The notes under the pieces are model-generated. The model searched no databases and was not told where the DNA came from. It worked only from the letters and a program-made list of their open reading frames with translations. Both the position numbers and the translations under genes were made by a program. This document shows, piece after piece, positions 56,411 through 64,000 of a stretch of DNA of 64,000 nt. Each line of letters starts with the position of its first letter. Position 1 is the stretch's first letter. The DNA is from Microbispora sp. ZYX-F-249. GTDB taxonomy: Bacteria > Actinomycetota > Actinomycetes > Streptosporangiales > Streptosporangiaceae. The stretch spans positions 62,001 through 126,000 of the forward strand of contig NZ_JBDJAW010000019.1 of NCBI RefSeq assembly GCF_039649665.1, read 5' to 3'.

Positions 56411-57526
56411 ATGACCAACGAGATGCTCCGCGCGCCCGCCGAGGTGAAGTACGCCGAGGAGCTCGACTGGCTGGAGTCGATCGACGACGGCCCCAAGCCG
56501 TTCTCCTGGCGGCTCAGCCCCCGGATGGTCCGGCTGTTCGTGCTGGGCAGCGAGCGGTCCGACGGCCTCGACCGCGAGATCCCGCAGAAGTGGTTCGGCG
56601 ACCGGAGTTTCGTCGAGCGCAGCATCGTGACGCTCGCCTCCGACCGCGGCCTGCTGCTGATCGGCGACCCGGGCACCGGCAAGAGCTGGCTGGCCGAACT
56701 GCTGTCCGCCGCCATCTGCCGCGACTCCACCCTGGTCGTGCAGGGCACGGCGGGCACCACCGAGGACCACATCAAGTATTCGTGGAACGTCTCCATGGTG
56801 ATCGCCAAGGGCCAGTCCCGCGAGTCGATGATCCCCTCGCCGATCATGACGGCGATGGAGCAGGGCATGATCGGCCGGTTCGAGGAGCTGACCCGCGCCA
56901 CCAGCGACGTGCAGGACGCCCTGATCTCGATCCTGTCGGAGAAGTACGTCTCCATTCCCGAGCTCGACACCGACAACACCGTGTTCGCCAGGCCCGGATT
57001 CTCGATCATCGCCACCGCCAACAGCCGCGACCGGGGCGTCAACGACCTGTCCTCGGCGCTGAAACGGCGGTTCAACTTCGTCCGCATTCCGGTGGTGACG
57101 AGCAAGGCCAGCGAGGCGGAGATCGTTCGCTTCCGCACCACGGAACTGCTGCGCCGGCACCGCATCGAGCTGGACGTGCCGCCGGCGCTCCTGGACATCC
57201 TGCTGCAGAGCTTCGCCGACCTGCGCACCGCGGCGGCCTCGGCCACGAGCGAGGACGAGAAGCTGGAGTCGGCCCTGTCCACGGCCGAGCAGATCGGCGT
57301 GCTGGAGGACGCCATCCTGCACAGCCACTTCTTCGGCGACCGCACGCTGCGCGCCGAGACGCTGGGCGGCGCGCTGGTCGGCTCCCTGGCCAGGCGCGCC
57401 CCCGAGGACCTGGCCATCCTCAACAAGTACTGGCACGGGGTGGTCGAACCACGCAGCAGGAACGACGGAGGCGAGTGGACGCGGTTCCTCGACGGCGGCC
57501 GTCAGGCGATCTCGACGCTGTCATGA
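56411..57526 (+). CDS. MoxR-type AAA+ ATPase
   Basis: This 371-residue protein has the P-loop IGDPGTGKSW (K91) and a Walker B region that reads RFEELTRA, with Glu where Asp is usual in the DEINRA motif of MoxR proteins. Sensor 1 (IIATANSRDRGVNDL) and an arginine-finger stretch (LKRRFNFVRIPVV) are clear. MoxR ATPases remodel or assemble protein targets, with a VWA protein as partner. AGGAGG precedes the ATG 13 bases after the VWA stop; the stop overlaps the next start by 4 bases. The unusual Walker B change is conservative, so activity is plausible. Confidence 0.94.
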   Translation: MTNEMLRAPAEVKYAEELDWLESIDDGPKPFSWRLSPRMVRLFVLGSERSDGLDREIPQKWFGDRSFVERSIVTLASDRGLLLIGDPGTGKSWLAELLSAAICRDSTLVVQGTAGTTEDHIKYSWNVSMVIAKGQSRESMIPSPIMTAMEQGMIGRFEELTRATSDVQDALISILSEKYVSIPELDTDNTVFARPGFSIIATANSRDRGVNDLSSALKRRFNFVRIPVVTSKASEAEIVRFRTTELLRRHRIELDVPPALLDILLQSFADLRTAAASATSEDEKLESALSTAEQIGVLEDAILHSHFFGDRTLRAETLGGALVGSLARRAPEDLAILNKYWHGVVEPRSRNDGGEWTRFLDGGRQAISTLS

Positions 57527-60297
57527 GCTCCTTCGACGCCCTGCGCGGGCAGCTTCTCGACGCCGCCGCGGCATTCTCCGGCGGCGGGGACGTCCTGGCC
57601 GGCATCCTGTCCGGCATGGTCGACGACGTCGACCGCATGCTGCGCGAGGATCTGGAGATCTTCCCGGTCTGCCACCACTCGCCGGCCTCCGCCCTGGCGA
57701 TGACCCGGCGGCTGCGCGACAAGCGGCCCAAGGTCGTCTACCTGGAGCTGTGCGAGGACATGCGCCCGCTCCTCGACGAGCTGCGCAACTGCCGGCTGCC
57801 GGTGGCGCTGCAGGCGTTCGCCACCCAGCTGGACGGGTTTCCGGCCGGCTCCGGACCGCTCAGCGTGATCGCGCCGGTCACGGAGGCGTCGGCGGAGTAC
57901 CAGGCGATCGCGTACGCGCTCGACACGCCCGGCGTCGAGATCGTGCTGGTGGATCGTTCGGTTGACCACGTCTTCCAGTGGCTGCCGCAGGAGACGGACG
58001 ATCCGGCTCCGCGGGAGCAGGACACACAGGGCGAGGAGACGGCCCTCCACGGGGACGCCGTGGGTGTCGAGATCGGCGACCTGCGCCCACGCTTCGCGGA
58101 ACTGGAGAAGCACCTGCTGCACCACGGCAAGGTGCGGCACTGGTCGGAGTGGTGGGACCAGTACGTCGAACAGCCGCTGACCGGAGCGGACTACGACACC
58201 TACCGCCAGGCGATGGCGCTGATCGGCAGTCTGTTCCGGCGGCTCCGCCCGGACGGGCACGACCGCCTGATTGCCGACGAGGAACGCGAGCGCTACATGT
58301 GGACGCGCATCCGCGAGCATCTCTCGGAGTCGGGCGCGGACCCCGCCGAATGCCTGTACGTGTGCGGAGCCTTCCACGCCGTCAGCACGGTCGCGGAGTT
58401 CGGCCTGCGGTCCGAGGCGCCGCCGTACACCATCGCCCCCCGTACGGGCACCCGATGGCTGTACGGGCTGATTCCCTCCAGCCACTCCGCGATCGAGGCG
58501 CAGTTCGGCCTGGCCCAGGGCTCGGTGTCCATCGCCGCCGCCACGTGGGCCAAGGCGGTCAGGCGCGGGGGCGTCACGCCGTACCGGCTGGAGGGGCAGC
58601 AGGGCGGCCGCGGGAAGCGGGGCGGCAAGGCCGCACCGCCCGTCGCGGCCGAGCCGGCGGCCGACCGGCTGTCGGGTTTCCTCGCCACCCCGCCCGCGCT
58701 GGACGGCCTGGATGAGGACGAACTCCGCGGATGGTGCGTCGACATCGTGCGGCTGGCCCGCCGCAACGGCTATCTGGCCAGCACGGCCGACGCCATCGCC
58801 GTGTTCGAGACGTCGATCCTGCTCGCCGGGCTGCGCGGCCGGGCCAGGCCCACGCCGTACGACTTCGCCGACGCGGCCGTCACCTGCATCGAGAAGGACG
58901 TCGTGCCGGGCCGCAGGGACGTCCGGCGCCTGTGCGAGATCCTGCTGGGCGGCGACAAGATCGGGATGGTCGGCTACGACGCGCTGCCTCCGCTGGCCCG
59001 CGACGTGTACGACCGGCTGGAGCCTCTCGGGCTGGACCTGACCAGGCGCACGCAGCAGCGGGTGCTGCTCGACCTCAGGGCGGACCCCGAGCTGGAGCCG
59101 TGCTCGGACCTGCTGTGGACGCTGCGCTACCTGCTGCCCGGCGGTGCGCTCCGGCCGATCATGGGGGCGCGGCGCCTCGGCGAGCGGCCGATCCAGGAGA
59201 GCTGGGACGTGGCCCTCGGCCGGCACCAGCGGGAGATCGTCGAGCTGGGCTACGAGGGCGTCACGGTCGAGCAGGTGCTGGAGCAGCGGCTGCGCCGCAA
59301 GGCGTGGGACCCCCAGGCCACGGCCGGGGCGGCGCTCGCGGCCGTCGAGGACGCCATCCTCTTTGTGGGCGGGCGGCGCTTGCCCGGCGAGCTCGGCGCC
59401 CGCGCCGTCGAGCTGCTGGCCGCCGAGCGCACCGTGGACGACGCTCCCGAGGTGCTGCGCCGCATCAGGCGGCTGCTGACCTACTACCGGGCGAGCGAAC
59501 CGGAGCTGCCCGCCTGGTGCGAGGACTTCGTCACAGCCGGGTACTCCCACTACTGCACGCTGCTGCCCACCGCTTTCGCCGACGACGACACCGGCGCCCG
59601 CCAGGTGGGCGCGATGCTCGGCTTCCTGTTCACACTGGAGAGCCTCGCGCTGTCACTGGGCTGCGACCGGGCCCAGCTCGAACTGGCCGTACGGCAGTCG
59701 CACCCACAGGACCCGGCCAAGGTCGCGCTGCTGTGGGCCGCCCAGACGCAGCTGGGCCTGCTGACCAGGGACGAGCTGCGCGTCCGCTGTGACGAGCTGC
59801 TGGCCAACCCGCTCGTCGTGCCGGCGTATCCGCTGTATGTGAGCGGGTTCGTCCAGGCGCTCGAACCGGTGCCCGGCCTCGCGCCGTTCGTGGTCGAGGC
59901 GCTGTCGAAGGCCTTCGCGCGGCTGCCCGACCCCGTTCTGCTGCCGTGGCTGCCGACGTTGATCTGCACGTTGCGGCAGCACGCGCCCGAGCTGGTCCCC
60001 GTCCTCGTCCGCGAGGCCGGGCGGACCTTCCCCGGCACGCTGCCCGAGCTGGACGCCTGGACCCCGCCATGGGAACGGCCGGCCTCCCCGGCGCGAGCGG
60101 CCCGGGCGGCGGCCGCGCCGAGCGGGCCGGTGTCCACGCTGCTGGCCCGGCACCCGGGGGCGTGCGACGCCGTCGCAGCACTGCTCGGCTGTACGGCGGA
60201 GTGGGGGAGCACCGGGCACGGGCACGACGAGGTGGCGAGCCTGCTCGACCGGCATCCGGCGACGACCGGCGCGGTCGCCGCGCTGCTGGGCGCGTGA
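57523..60297 (+). CDS. DUF5682 family protein
   Basis: This 924-residue protein begins with a region (about 45-110) that reads FPVCHHSPASALAM and VVYLELCEDMRPLLDEL. Paired His followed by SxxS and a later strand ending in Glu resembles the TraB/ChaN/EreA-like fold, so a hydrolase or metal-binding activity is possible; this is my inference. The rest is mostly helical with no recognised domain, including a basic linker at about 355-370 (GGRGKRGGKAAPP). It belongs to the DUF5682 family as I recall it, usually found beside MoxR and VWA genes. It closes the five-gene operon and overlaps the ATPase gene by 4 bases. Confidence 0.85.
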   Translation: MSSFDALRGQLLDAAAAFSGGGDVLAGILSGMVDDVDRMLREDLEIFPVCHHSPASALAMTRRLRDKRPKVVYLELCEDMRPLLDELRNCRLPVALQAFATQLDGFPAGSGPLSVIAPVTEASAEYQAIAYALDTPGVEIVLVDRSVDHVFQWLPQETDDPAPREQDTQGEETALHGDAVGVEIGDLRPRFAELEKHLLHHGKVRHWSEWWDQYVEQPLTGADYDTYRQAMALIGSLFRRLRPDGHDRLIADEERERYMWTRIREHLSESGADPAECLYVCGAFHAVSTVAEFGLRSEAPPYTIAPRTGTRWLYGLIPSSHSAIEAQFGLAQGSVSIAAATWAKAVRRGGVTPYRLEGQQGGRGKRGGKAAPPVAAEPAADRLSGFLATPPALDGLDEDELRGWCVDIVRLARRNGYLASTADAIAVFETSILLAGLRGRARPTPYDFADAAVTCIEKDVVPGRRDVRRLCEILLGGDKIGMVGYDALPPLARDVYDRLEPLGLDLTRRTQQRVLLDLRADPELEPCSDLLWTLRYLLPGGALRPIMGARRLGERPIQESWDVALGRHQREIVELGYEGVTVEQVLEQRLRRKAWDPQATAGAALAAVEDAILFVGGRRLPGELGARAVELLAAERTVDDAPEVLRRIRRLLTYYRASEPELPAWCEDFVTAGYSHYCTLLPTAFADDDTGARQVGAMLGFLFTLESLALSLGCDRAQLELAVRQSHPQDPAKVALLWAAQTQLGLLTRDELRVRCDELLANPLVVPAYPLYVSGFVQALEPVPGLAPFVVEALSKAFARLPDPVLLPWLPTLICTLRQHAPELVPVLVREAGRTFPGTLPELDAWTPPWERPASPARAARAAAAPSGPVSTLLARHPGACDAVAALLGCTAEWGSTGHGHDEVASLLDRHPATTGAVAALLGA

Positions 60298-60313
60298 GCC
60301 CGCACCCGCGCCT

Positions 60314-61219
60314 TCACCCGGTGGGGGCGTCGGTCCACCCGGTGGCGGCGTCGGCGAGCAGGGCGGGGACAAGCGAGGCCAGGACGGCCTCGTCCTCCTC
60401 CCTGCGGGGGGCGTACTCGGTGATTCCCAGGCCGGCCAGGGGAAAGCGGGCCGTCAGCGCGCGTACGGCGTCCCGCAGCGCCGCGACGGACAGACCGCCG
60501 GCCTCGGGATAGCTGAGCGACCCGAACTCCTCCGGATCGAGAACGTCGAGGTCGATGTGGATGTAGACGGCGGTGCCCCCGGCGGCGGCGACGGCCGGGA
60601 CCAGGACGCCGGGGTCGGCCGTCAGCTCGGGAACGGTGAGCCGGGCGAGGCCCGCGTCGGTGGCGTAGGCCAGCTCCGCCGGATCCAGCGCGCGGACTCC
60701 GGCGAGGACCACCTGCCGGGGGTGCAGAGCCCGCGGCGGAACCAGGTCGGGGTGCCCTTCGCCCAGCAGAGTGCGCAGGACCATGCCGTGGAAGGCATGC
60801 GAGGGCGAGGATCCGGGCGTGTTGAGATCGCCGTGGGCGTCGAACCAGACGACGGTGAGCCCGTCGCCGTGTCGCTGCAGAGCGGCCGACACCGGCTGTA
60901 CCTCCACCCCGCAGTCGCCGCCGACCGTGACGACCGTGGCCGTGCCGCACTCGCCGAGCGCGGCACGCGTCCGGGCGGCGACGGTGGTGAGGACGTCCAG
61001 GGCCCGGACTCCGTCCCGCTCGGTGCCCGCGGTGTCCGGAACGGGCACCCGCACGGCCCTGACGGGCGGCCCGGCGGACGATTCGGTGAACGGATCGGTA
61101 GGTGGCTCGGTGGCGGTCAGCAGAGAGGCCAGCCGTTCGGCGCCGAGGGACAGGAGCCGTGCGTCCTCGACGCTCGAACCCTGCCATTGGGGCACCTGAA
61201 GCACCGCGGTCGGAAGCAC
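60314..61219 (-). CDS. Arginase/agmatinase/formiminoglutamase family protein
   Basis: This 301-residue protein has the arginase fold motifs WFDAHGDLNT (about 125-134) and HIDLDVLDPEEF (about 215-226), which provide most ligands of a two-metal site. The usual GGDHS motif reads GGDCG at 100-104, so the histidine ligand is replaced by Cys. The substrate may be arginine, agmatine or another guanidino or amidino compound. The start is a GTG at 61219. It converges on the DUF5682 gene with a 16-bp gap; no amino-acid pathway gene is adjacent. Confidence 0.9.
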   Translation of the reverse strand: MLPTAVLQVPQWQGSSVEDARLLSLGAERLASLLTATEPPTDPFTESSAGPPVRAVRVPVPDTAGTERDGVRALDVLTTVAARTRAALGECGTATVVTVGGDCGVEVQPVSAALQRHGDGLTVVWFDAHGDLNTPGSSPSHAFHGMVLRTLLGEGHPDLVPPRALHPRQVVLAGVRALDPAELAYATDAGLARLTVPELTADPGVLVPAVAAAGGTAVYIHIDLDVLDPEEFGSLSYPEAGGLSVAALRDAVRALTARFPLAGLGITEYAPRREEDEAVLASLVPALLADAATGWTDAPTG

Positions 61220-61306
61220 CGCCTGATCATTTCATGCCGATGCCCGCCGGACAGGGCGCGTACGCGTCGTGCCCGGGCCGGTGGTGGTGCGCGTCGCCGC
61301 AGCCCG

Positions 61307-61376
61307 TCATGCCGGGCCCGTCGTGCTCGGGCCGGTGGTCGTGCCGTCACATCATGCCGGGCCCGTCGTGATCGGG
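61307..61376 (+). repeat. Two 25-bp direct repeats upstream of the arginase-family gene
   Basis: TCATGCCGGGCCCGTCGTG begins at 61307 and again at 61352, 45 bases apart, followed by a near-copy of TCGGG. One base differs. They could be regulatory, or a remnant of local duplication. Confidence 0.6.
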
Positions 61377-61394
61377 TCCTCGCCGGTGGTGTTC

Positions 61395-61871
61395 TCACCC
61401 CGTGGTTCTGGGGCGCCGGCGGAACCGGCAGGCCGACGGCGTACGCCGGTCCTCCAGCGCCTCCAGCACCGCGTCGATCCGTTGCCGGCACTCGTACGGC
61501 TTGGCGTGCCGCCGGCTTCCGGTCCGTCTGCCTCCGGTCGTGCCGGCCGGGGCGTCGGTCTTCAGGCCGCACTGCCAGTACCACTTCTGCAGGCCGTGCA
61601 GCACGCACACGTAGAGAGTGTCGATGTCGTCGGAACAGTGTGCCGCGTACGCGGTGATCTGGTCCCAGGTGGCGACGAGCGGCGTGGTGGTGGAGCCTCC
61701 GGCGCGGACGTGCGTCAGCACGTACAGGCGCGTGTGCCGGTCGAACTCGGCTTCGACGACGTCGCTCAGCAGGCGCGGCTGCCGCCGGACCAGGCCGGCT
61801 CGGGGCGGTGGCCAGGACGAAAACGTGATCAGGCTCAGCAGCGCCACCTCGATGCACCAGTCCAGAGTCAT
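61395..61871 (-). CDS. Hypothetical protein
   Basis: This 158-residue frame begins at an ATG (61871) and reads MTLDWCIEVALLSLITFSSW, then FDRHTRLYVLTHVRAGGST, TWDQITAYAAHCSDDIDTLYVCVLHGLQKWYW and a basic tail rich in Arg, Thr and Pro. The middle part has the mixed hydrophobic and polar pattern of a folded protein and codon use in keeping with the neighbours. Five cysteines are present. I recognise no family. It lies between the arginase-family gene and the glycine-rich protein, on the same strand as both. Confidence 0.6.
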   Translation of the reverse strand: MTLDWCIEVALLSLITFSSWPPPRAGLVRRQPRLLSDVVEAEFDRHTRLYVLTHVRAGGSTTTPLVATWDQITAYAAHCSDDIDTLYVCVLHGLQKWYWQCGLKTDAPAGTTGGRRTGSRRHAKPYECRQRIDAVLEALEDRRTPSACRFRRRPRTTG

Positions 61872-62281
61872 CGGGGCTTCCCTTCGTCGGAGGCCGTACC
61901 GGGATCCGCCCCCAGGGGCGGAGGCTCGGCCGCCGGTCGTCGCGCCGTCGCCTCACGAGGTGACGTGACCGGGACGCGGGTACGGTCCACGGGTGAGACA
62001 GGACATTGGAGAGCGGCTGCGACGATGCCGGTCGCAGCCGCTCTCTCGCGGCGCGTCTCCATCCGCGCCCCTGCCCCAGGTAGCGGGGTGTGGATGTCGA
62101 CGACCATCCGGTCTCCCGGAAGGCAACTCCGCCGCGAACCGGACGAGGGACGTCCACTAGCTACCCCCACGCCCCTCGCCTTTCCCGGGGATGGCGCGCA
62201 TCCGCCGAGAGCATCGCGGTGCTGTCGTCGCCGGCGCTGTGGGATGTCCGCCCACCGCGCCGGCTGACACCAGGCGAGCGG
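61872..62281. other. 410-bp stretch without a convincing gene
   Basis: Short frames run through this region on both strands but have poor protein-like composition. It contains a strong hairpin at 62009-62045, described separately. Nothing else is evident. Confidence 0.55.
62009..62045. terminator. Perfect 15-bp stem hairpin
   Basis: GAGAGCGGCTGCGAC and GTCGCAGCCGCTCTC flank a 7-base loop. No T-run follows on either strand. It probably terminates the glycine-rich protein transcript (minus strand), though it is 237 bases past the stop. Confidence 0.55.
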
Positions 62282-63274
62282 TTAGCGGTGACCCCAGCCG
62301 CCCTGACCCGGGCCGCCCTGACCCGGGCCGCCCTGACCCGGGCCGCCCTGACCCGGGCCGCCGTGGCCGGAGCCGCCCCAGCTGCCGCCCCCCGGACCGC
62401 CGTGGCCCGAGCCGCCGGGACCGCCGGGACCGCCGTGGCCGCCCCAGCTGCCGCCCGGGCCGCCCCAACCCGGGCCGCCCTGGCCAGGACCGCCGTGGCC
62501 GGGGCCGTCGGGACCGCCGTGGCCCCAGCCGCCGTGGTCACCCCCGTGGTCGCCGCCGCGGCCCCAGCGGCCCCAGCCATCCCAGCTGCCCCAGTCGCCG
62601 CGTCCCCAGCGGCCGCCCCAGGAGCTGCCGCCCCAGTTGTGACCCGGGTTCCCGAAGACACGGCCGGGAAGGCCGTACCAGCGGCCGGGCAGGCCGAGGG
62701 ACGTGTCGCACCCCCAGCTACCGGGCAGGGGCAGCCAGCGGCCGCTGACGAAGTAGACGGGCCGGGTGAAGCCCGTTCCGCAGGACGGCGAGACGTAGAC
62801 GCCGCCGTTGATGACGTACTGGCAGCTGGGGAGCATGTAGGTGCGACCGGCCACGATGTACTCGTGGACGCCGTCCCCGAGCTGGTAGCCGGGGAGGCCG
62901 TACCAGCGGCCGGGCAGGCCGCTGACGGCCTGGTCGCACCACTCGCCCGGCAGGGCGTAGGTGCGGCCGCCCAGGACGTACACCGGCCGGGTCAGGCCCG
63001 CCCCGCAGGACGGCGAGACGTAGACGCCGCCGTTGACGACGTACTGGCAGCTGGGGAGGATGTACGTCTTGCCCTTCAGGACGAAGTGGTGGACGCGGAT
63101 GTCCGCGCGCGGATCCGGTCCTCGCCTGGGGGTGTCGATCGGGCGCGAGATGCTGCTCGTCGCCTGCGAGGCCGTGCTCGCCGTGCTCGCCGCGCTCGCG
63201 GCTTCGGCGGCCAGCACCGCGGGGGTGACGATTGCAGCGGTGGCGAGTGCCCCCGTGAGGAGGGCTTTCTTCAT
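62282..63274 (-). CDS. Secreted glycine-rich protein with two Cys-containing modules
   Basis: From the ATG at 63274 the product is 330 residues. It begins with a signal peptide (MKKALLTGALATAAIVTPAV, cut after about residue 28 near AEAASA). Two similar modules of about 70 residues follow, each with an LPSCQYV(V/I)NGGVYVSPSCG motif, a TRPVY segment, another Cys, and GLPGRWYGLPG. The last 130 residues are almost wholly Gly, with Trp, His, Ser, Pro and Gln (GGPGQ repeats), the kind of tail seen in surface or matrix proteins. A fold is not recognisable. An upstream AAAGGAAT may be its ribosome site. Confidence 0.85.
   Translation of the reverse strand: MKKALLTGALATAAIVTPAVLAAEAASAASTASTASQATSSISRPIDTPRRGPDPRADIRVHHFVLKGKTYILPSCQYVVNGGVYVSPSCGAGLTRPVYVLGGRTYALPGEWCDQAVSGLPGRWYGLPGYQLGDGVHEYIVAGRTYMLPSCQYVINGGVYVSPSCGTGFTRPVYFVSGRWLPLPGSWGCDTSLGLPGRWYGLPGRVFGNPGHNWGGSSWGGRWGRGDWGSWDGWGRWGRGGDHGGDHGGWGHGGPDGPGHGGPGQGGPGWGGPGGSWGGHGGPGGPGGSGHGGPGGGSWGGSGHGGPGQGGPGQGGPGQGGPGQGGWGHR
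62297..62356 (-). repeat. 15-bp tandem repeat encoding GQGGP
   Basis: Four copies of the unit (plus strand GCCGCCCTGACCCGG) lie at the end of the glycine-rich gene. Confidence 0.85.
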
Positions 63275-63462
63275 CGTCAAGAGACGATTCCTTTCATGAG
63301 GTGCTGCTGCTGTCGGATCGAACGCACATCCCGGCAGCCGGCGACGTGCGACGGCGAAGCGGGATGCGCAGGACGGCAGTCGAGGCGATTCGACTCGGGC
63401 TCCCCGTGAGAGCCTCCGCGGAGGATCAGGGGGTGACCCCGGACCGGAGACACGTAACGGGA

Positions 63463-63717
63463 TCAAGAGCGCTCATCTGTGTCAGCAGATTTTGACGACA
63501 TCGAAGGCCGGAACAGGTCGAGAGTCCGCACCCCCGCTGCCGCCGCGATGGCGTCCGCCGTGGTGCGGCGGCACGTCCCTCGTTTGAGCAGGCCGTCGAT
63601 GCACTGTCTGGTAAGTGCCGCCCGGCGAGCGAAATCGGCCACGCTTTGACTGCGACCGACCATCAAGGCGCGCAAGAGTGCCACGCTCCGAAGGTGCATC
63701 TGCGGCTTTCCCGCCAT
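63463..63717 (-). CDS. Small helix-turn-helix protein
   Basis: This 84-residue protein, from an ATG at 63717 with a GGAGAGG ribosome site, reads MAGKPQMHLRSVALLRALMV and then SQSVADFARRAALTRQCIDGLLKRGT, a clear helix-turn-helix of the XRE or MerR-like type, and TTADAIAAAAGVRTLDLF. It probably binds DNA. The region around it is less GC-rich than elsewhere, as often seen at integrated elements. No integrase or phage structural gene is in view. An in-frame start at 63747 is possible. Confidence 0.78.
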   Translation of the reverse strand: MAGKPQMHLRSVALLRALMVGRSQSVADFARRAALTRQCIDGLLKRGTCRRTTADAIAAAAGVRTLDLFRPSMSSKSADTDERS

Positions 63718-63979
63718 AGCGAACCTCTCCGATGGAAACTGCATCATCAGATTCTGCTGACGTCTCGACTGCAGGTCGCACTCTAATCCGACCGAGCGCA
63801 CGGCCGCACGTGAAACGGAAGCTTCCAGCGAATAAATCTTGTGCGTGATGGCTTTATATGACGCATCTTGTTGACAGAACTGATCCCTTGCTTCGTCGGG
63901 GTTTGCTCCCTGTCGTCAGGATCTAGCGGGCATGATGGTGGCGATCGCGGTCAGAAAGATTCGAGGAGCTGACAACCGA

Positions 63980-64000
63980 ATGCCGTCGCAGCGCGTGACA
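63980..64000 (+). CDS. Possible start of a gene cut by the right edge
   Basis: A GAGGAG motif (63963-63968) lies 11 bases before an ATG that begins MPSQRVT. The frame stays open to the window end, and an in-frame ATG at 63935 is an alternative start. Only seven residues are visible, so the product cannot be named. Confidence 0.3.

Noticed and set aside
61868-62170. Possible 100-residue gene overlapping the hypothetical gene start by ATGA
   Set aside because: The overlap is suggestive, but the product is Arg/Ala/Pro-rich without folded pattern and it spans the perfect 15-bp hairpin. Evidence is too weak to call it.
63871-63876. TTGACA as -35 of a promoter for the gene at the right edge
   Set aside because: The 17-base position downstream reads CGTCGG, not a -10-like hexamer.

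Overview
The window is high-GC DNA with the gene style of a filamentous actinobacterium: many GTG starts, strong third-position G/C, converging and diverging genes packed tightly, and many regulators. The families present (HAMP-repeat hybrid kinase with a divergent PP2C phosphatase, LAL-type LuxR regulators, RsbW-like ATP-binding protein beside a DUF5999 protein, STAND/TPR proteins) suggest Streptomycetales or, more likely, Streptosporangiales. The order is my inference; no rRNA or other taxonomic marker is present.

Layout. 1-3,507 is housekeeping: DUF3151 protein (cut by the left edge), fructose-bisphosphate aldolase, a DedA-like membrane protein, a small membrane-anchored protein and orotate phosphoribosyltransferase. 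3,669-8,967 holds a giant ECF-type sigma factor carrying a zinc finger, one membrane segment and a long, probably extracellular, adhesin-like tail, then a NYN-domain protein. 9,004-15,538 is a signalling locus: response regulator and cytosolic seven-repeat HAMP hybrid kinase, divergent from a GAF/PP2C phosphatase, resembling the Osa osmotic-stress locus of Streptomyces. 15,542-24,133 holds a predicted catalytically dead S9 peptidase homologue, a large LuxR regulator, a two-gene ABC exporter and a DUF421 protein. 24,216-28,261 holds an rRNA methyltransferase-like protein, a tiny zinc ribbon, an MBL hydrolase, a DUF1778/GNAT toxin-antitoxin pair and an MFS transporter.

28,345-32,039 is a putative defence operon: a small TIR protein that keeps the catalytic glutamate, followed by a TIR-NB-ARC-TPR protein whose TIR has lost it. 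32,191-42,207 is accessory metabolism and regulation (MMPL exporter, NUDIX, LuxR regulator, RsbW-like protein, DUF5999, PPOX oxidoreductase, MFS, two GNATs). 42,469-49,495 is a compact co-directional set that looks like a small biosynthetic cluster: adenylating ligase, FAD monooxygenase, FMN hydroxy-acid oxidase, divergent membrane-anchored P450 and a cation/proton antiporter, followed by a two-component system. A TetR gene and a DUF1348 gene diverge from a 16-bp palindrome.

52,860-60,297 is a tightly overlapping five-gene operon: SWIM zinc finger protein, unassigned protein, VWA protein, MoxR-type AAA ATPase and DUF5682 protein. This is the best candidate for an under-described multi-protein machine. 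The right end holds an arginase-family protein, a hypothetical gene, a secreted glycine-rich repeat protein and a small HTH gene in less GC-rich DNA.

A window-wide feature is promoter placement. At about ten genes a -10-like hexamer lies exactly 6 or 7 bases before the start codon, so leaderless transcripts are probably common here, and this spacing was used to choose several starts. No tRNA, rRNA, CRISPR array, transposase or integrase was found.
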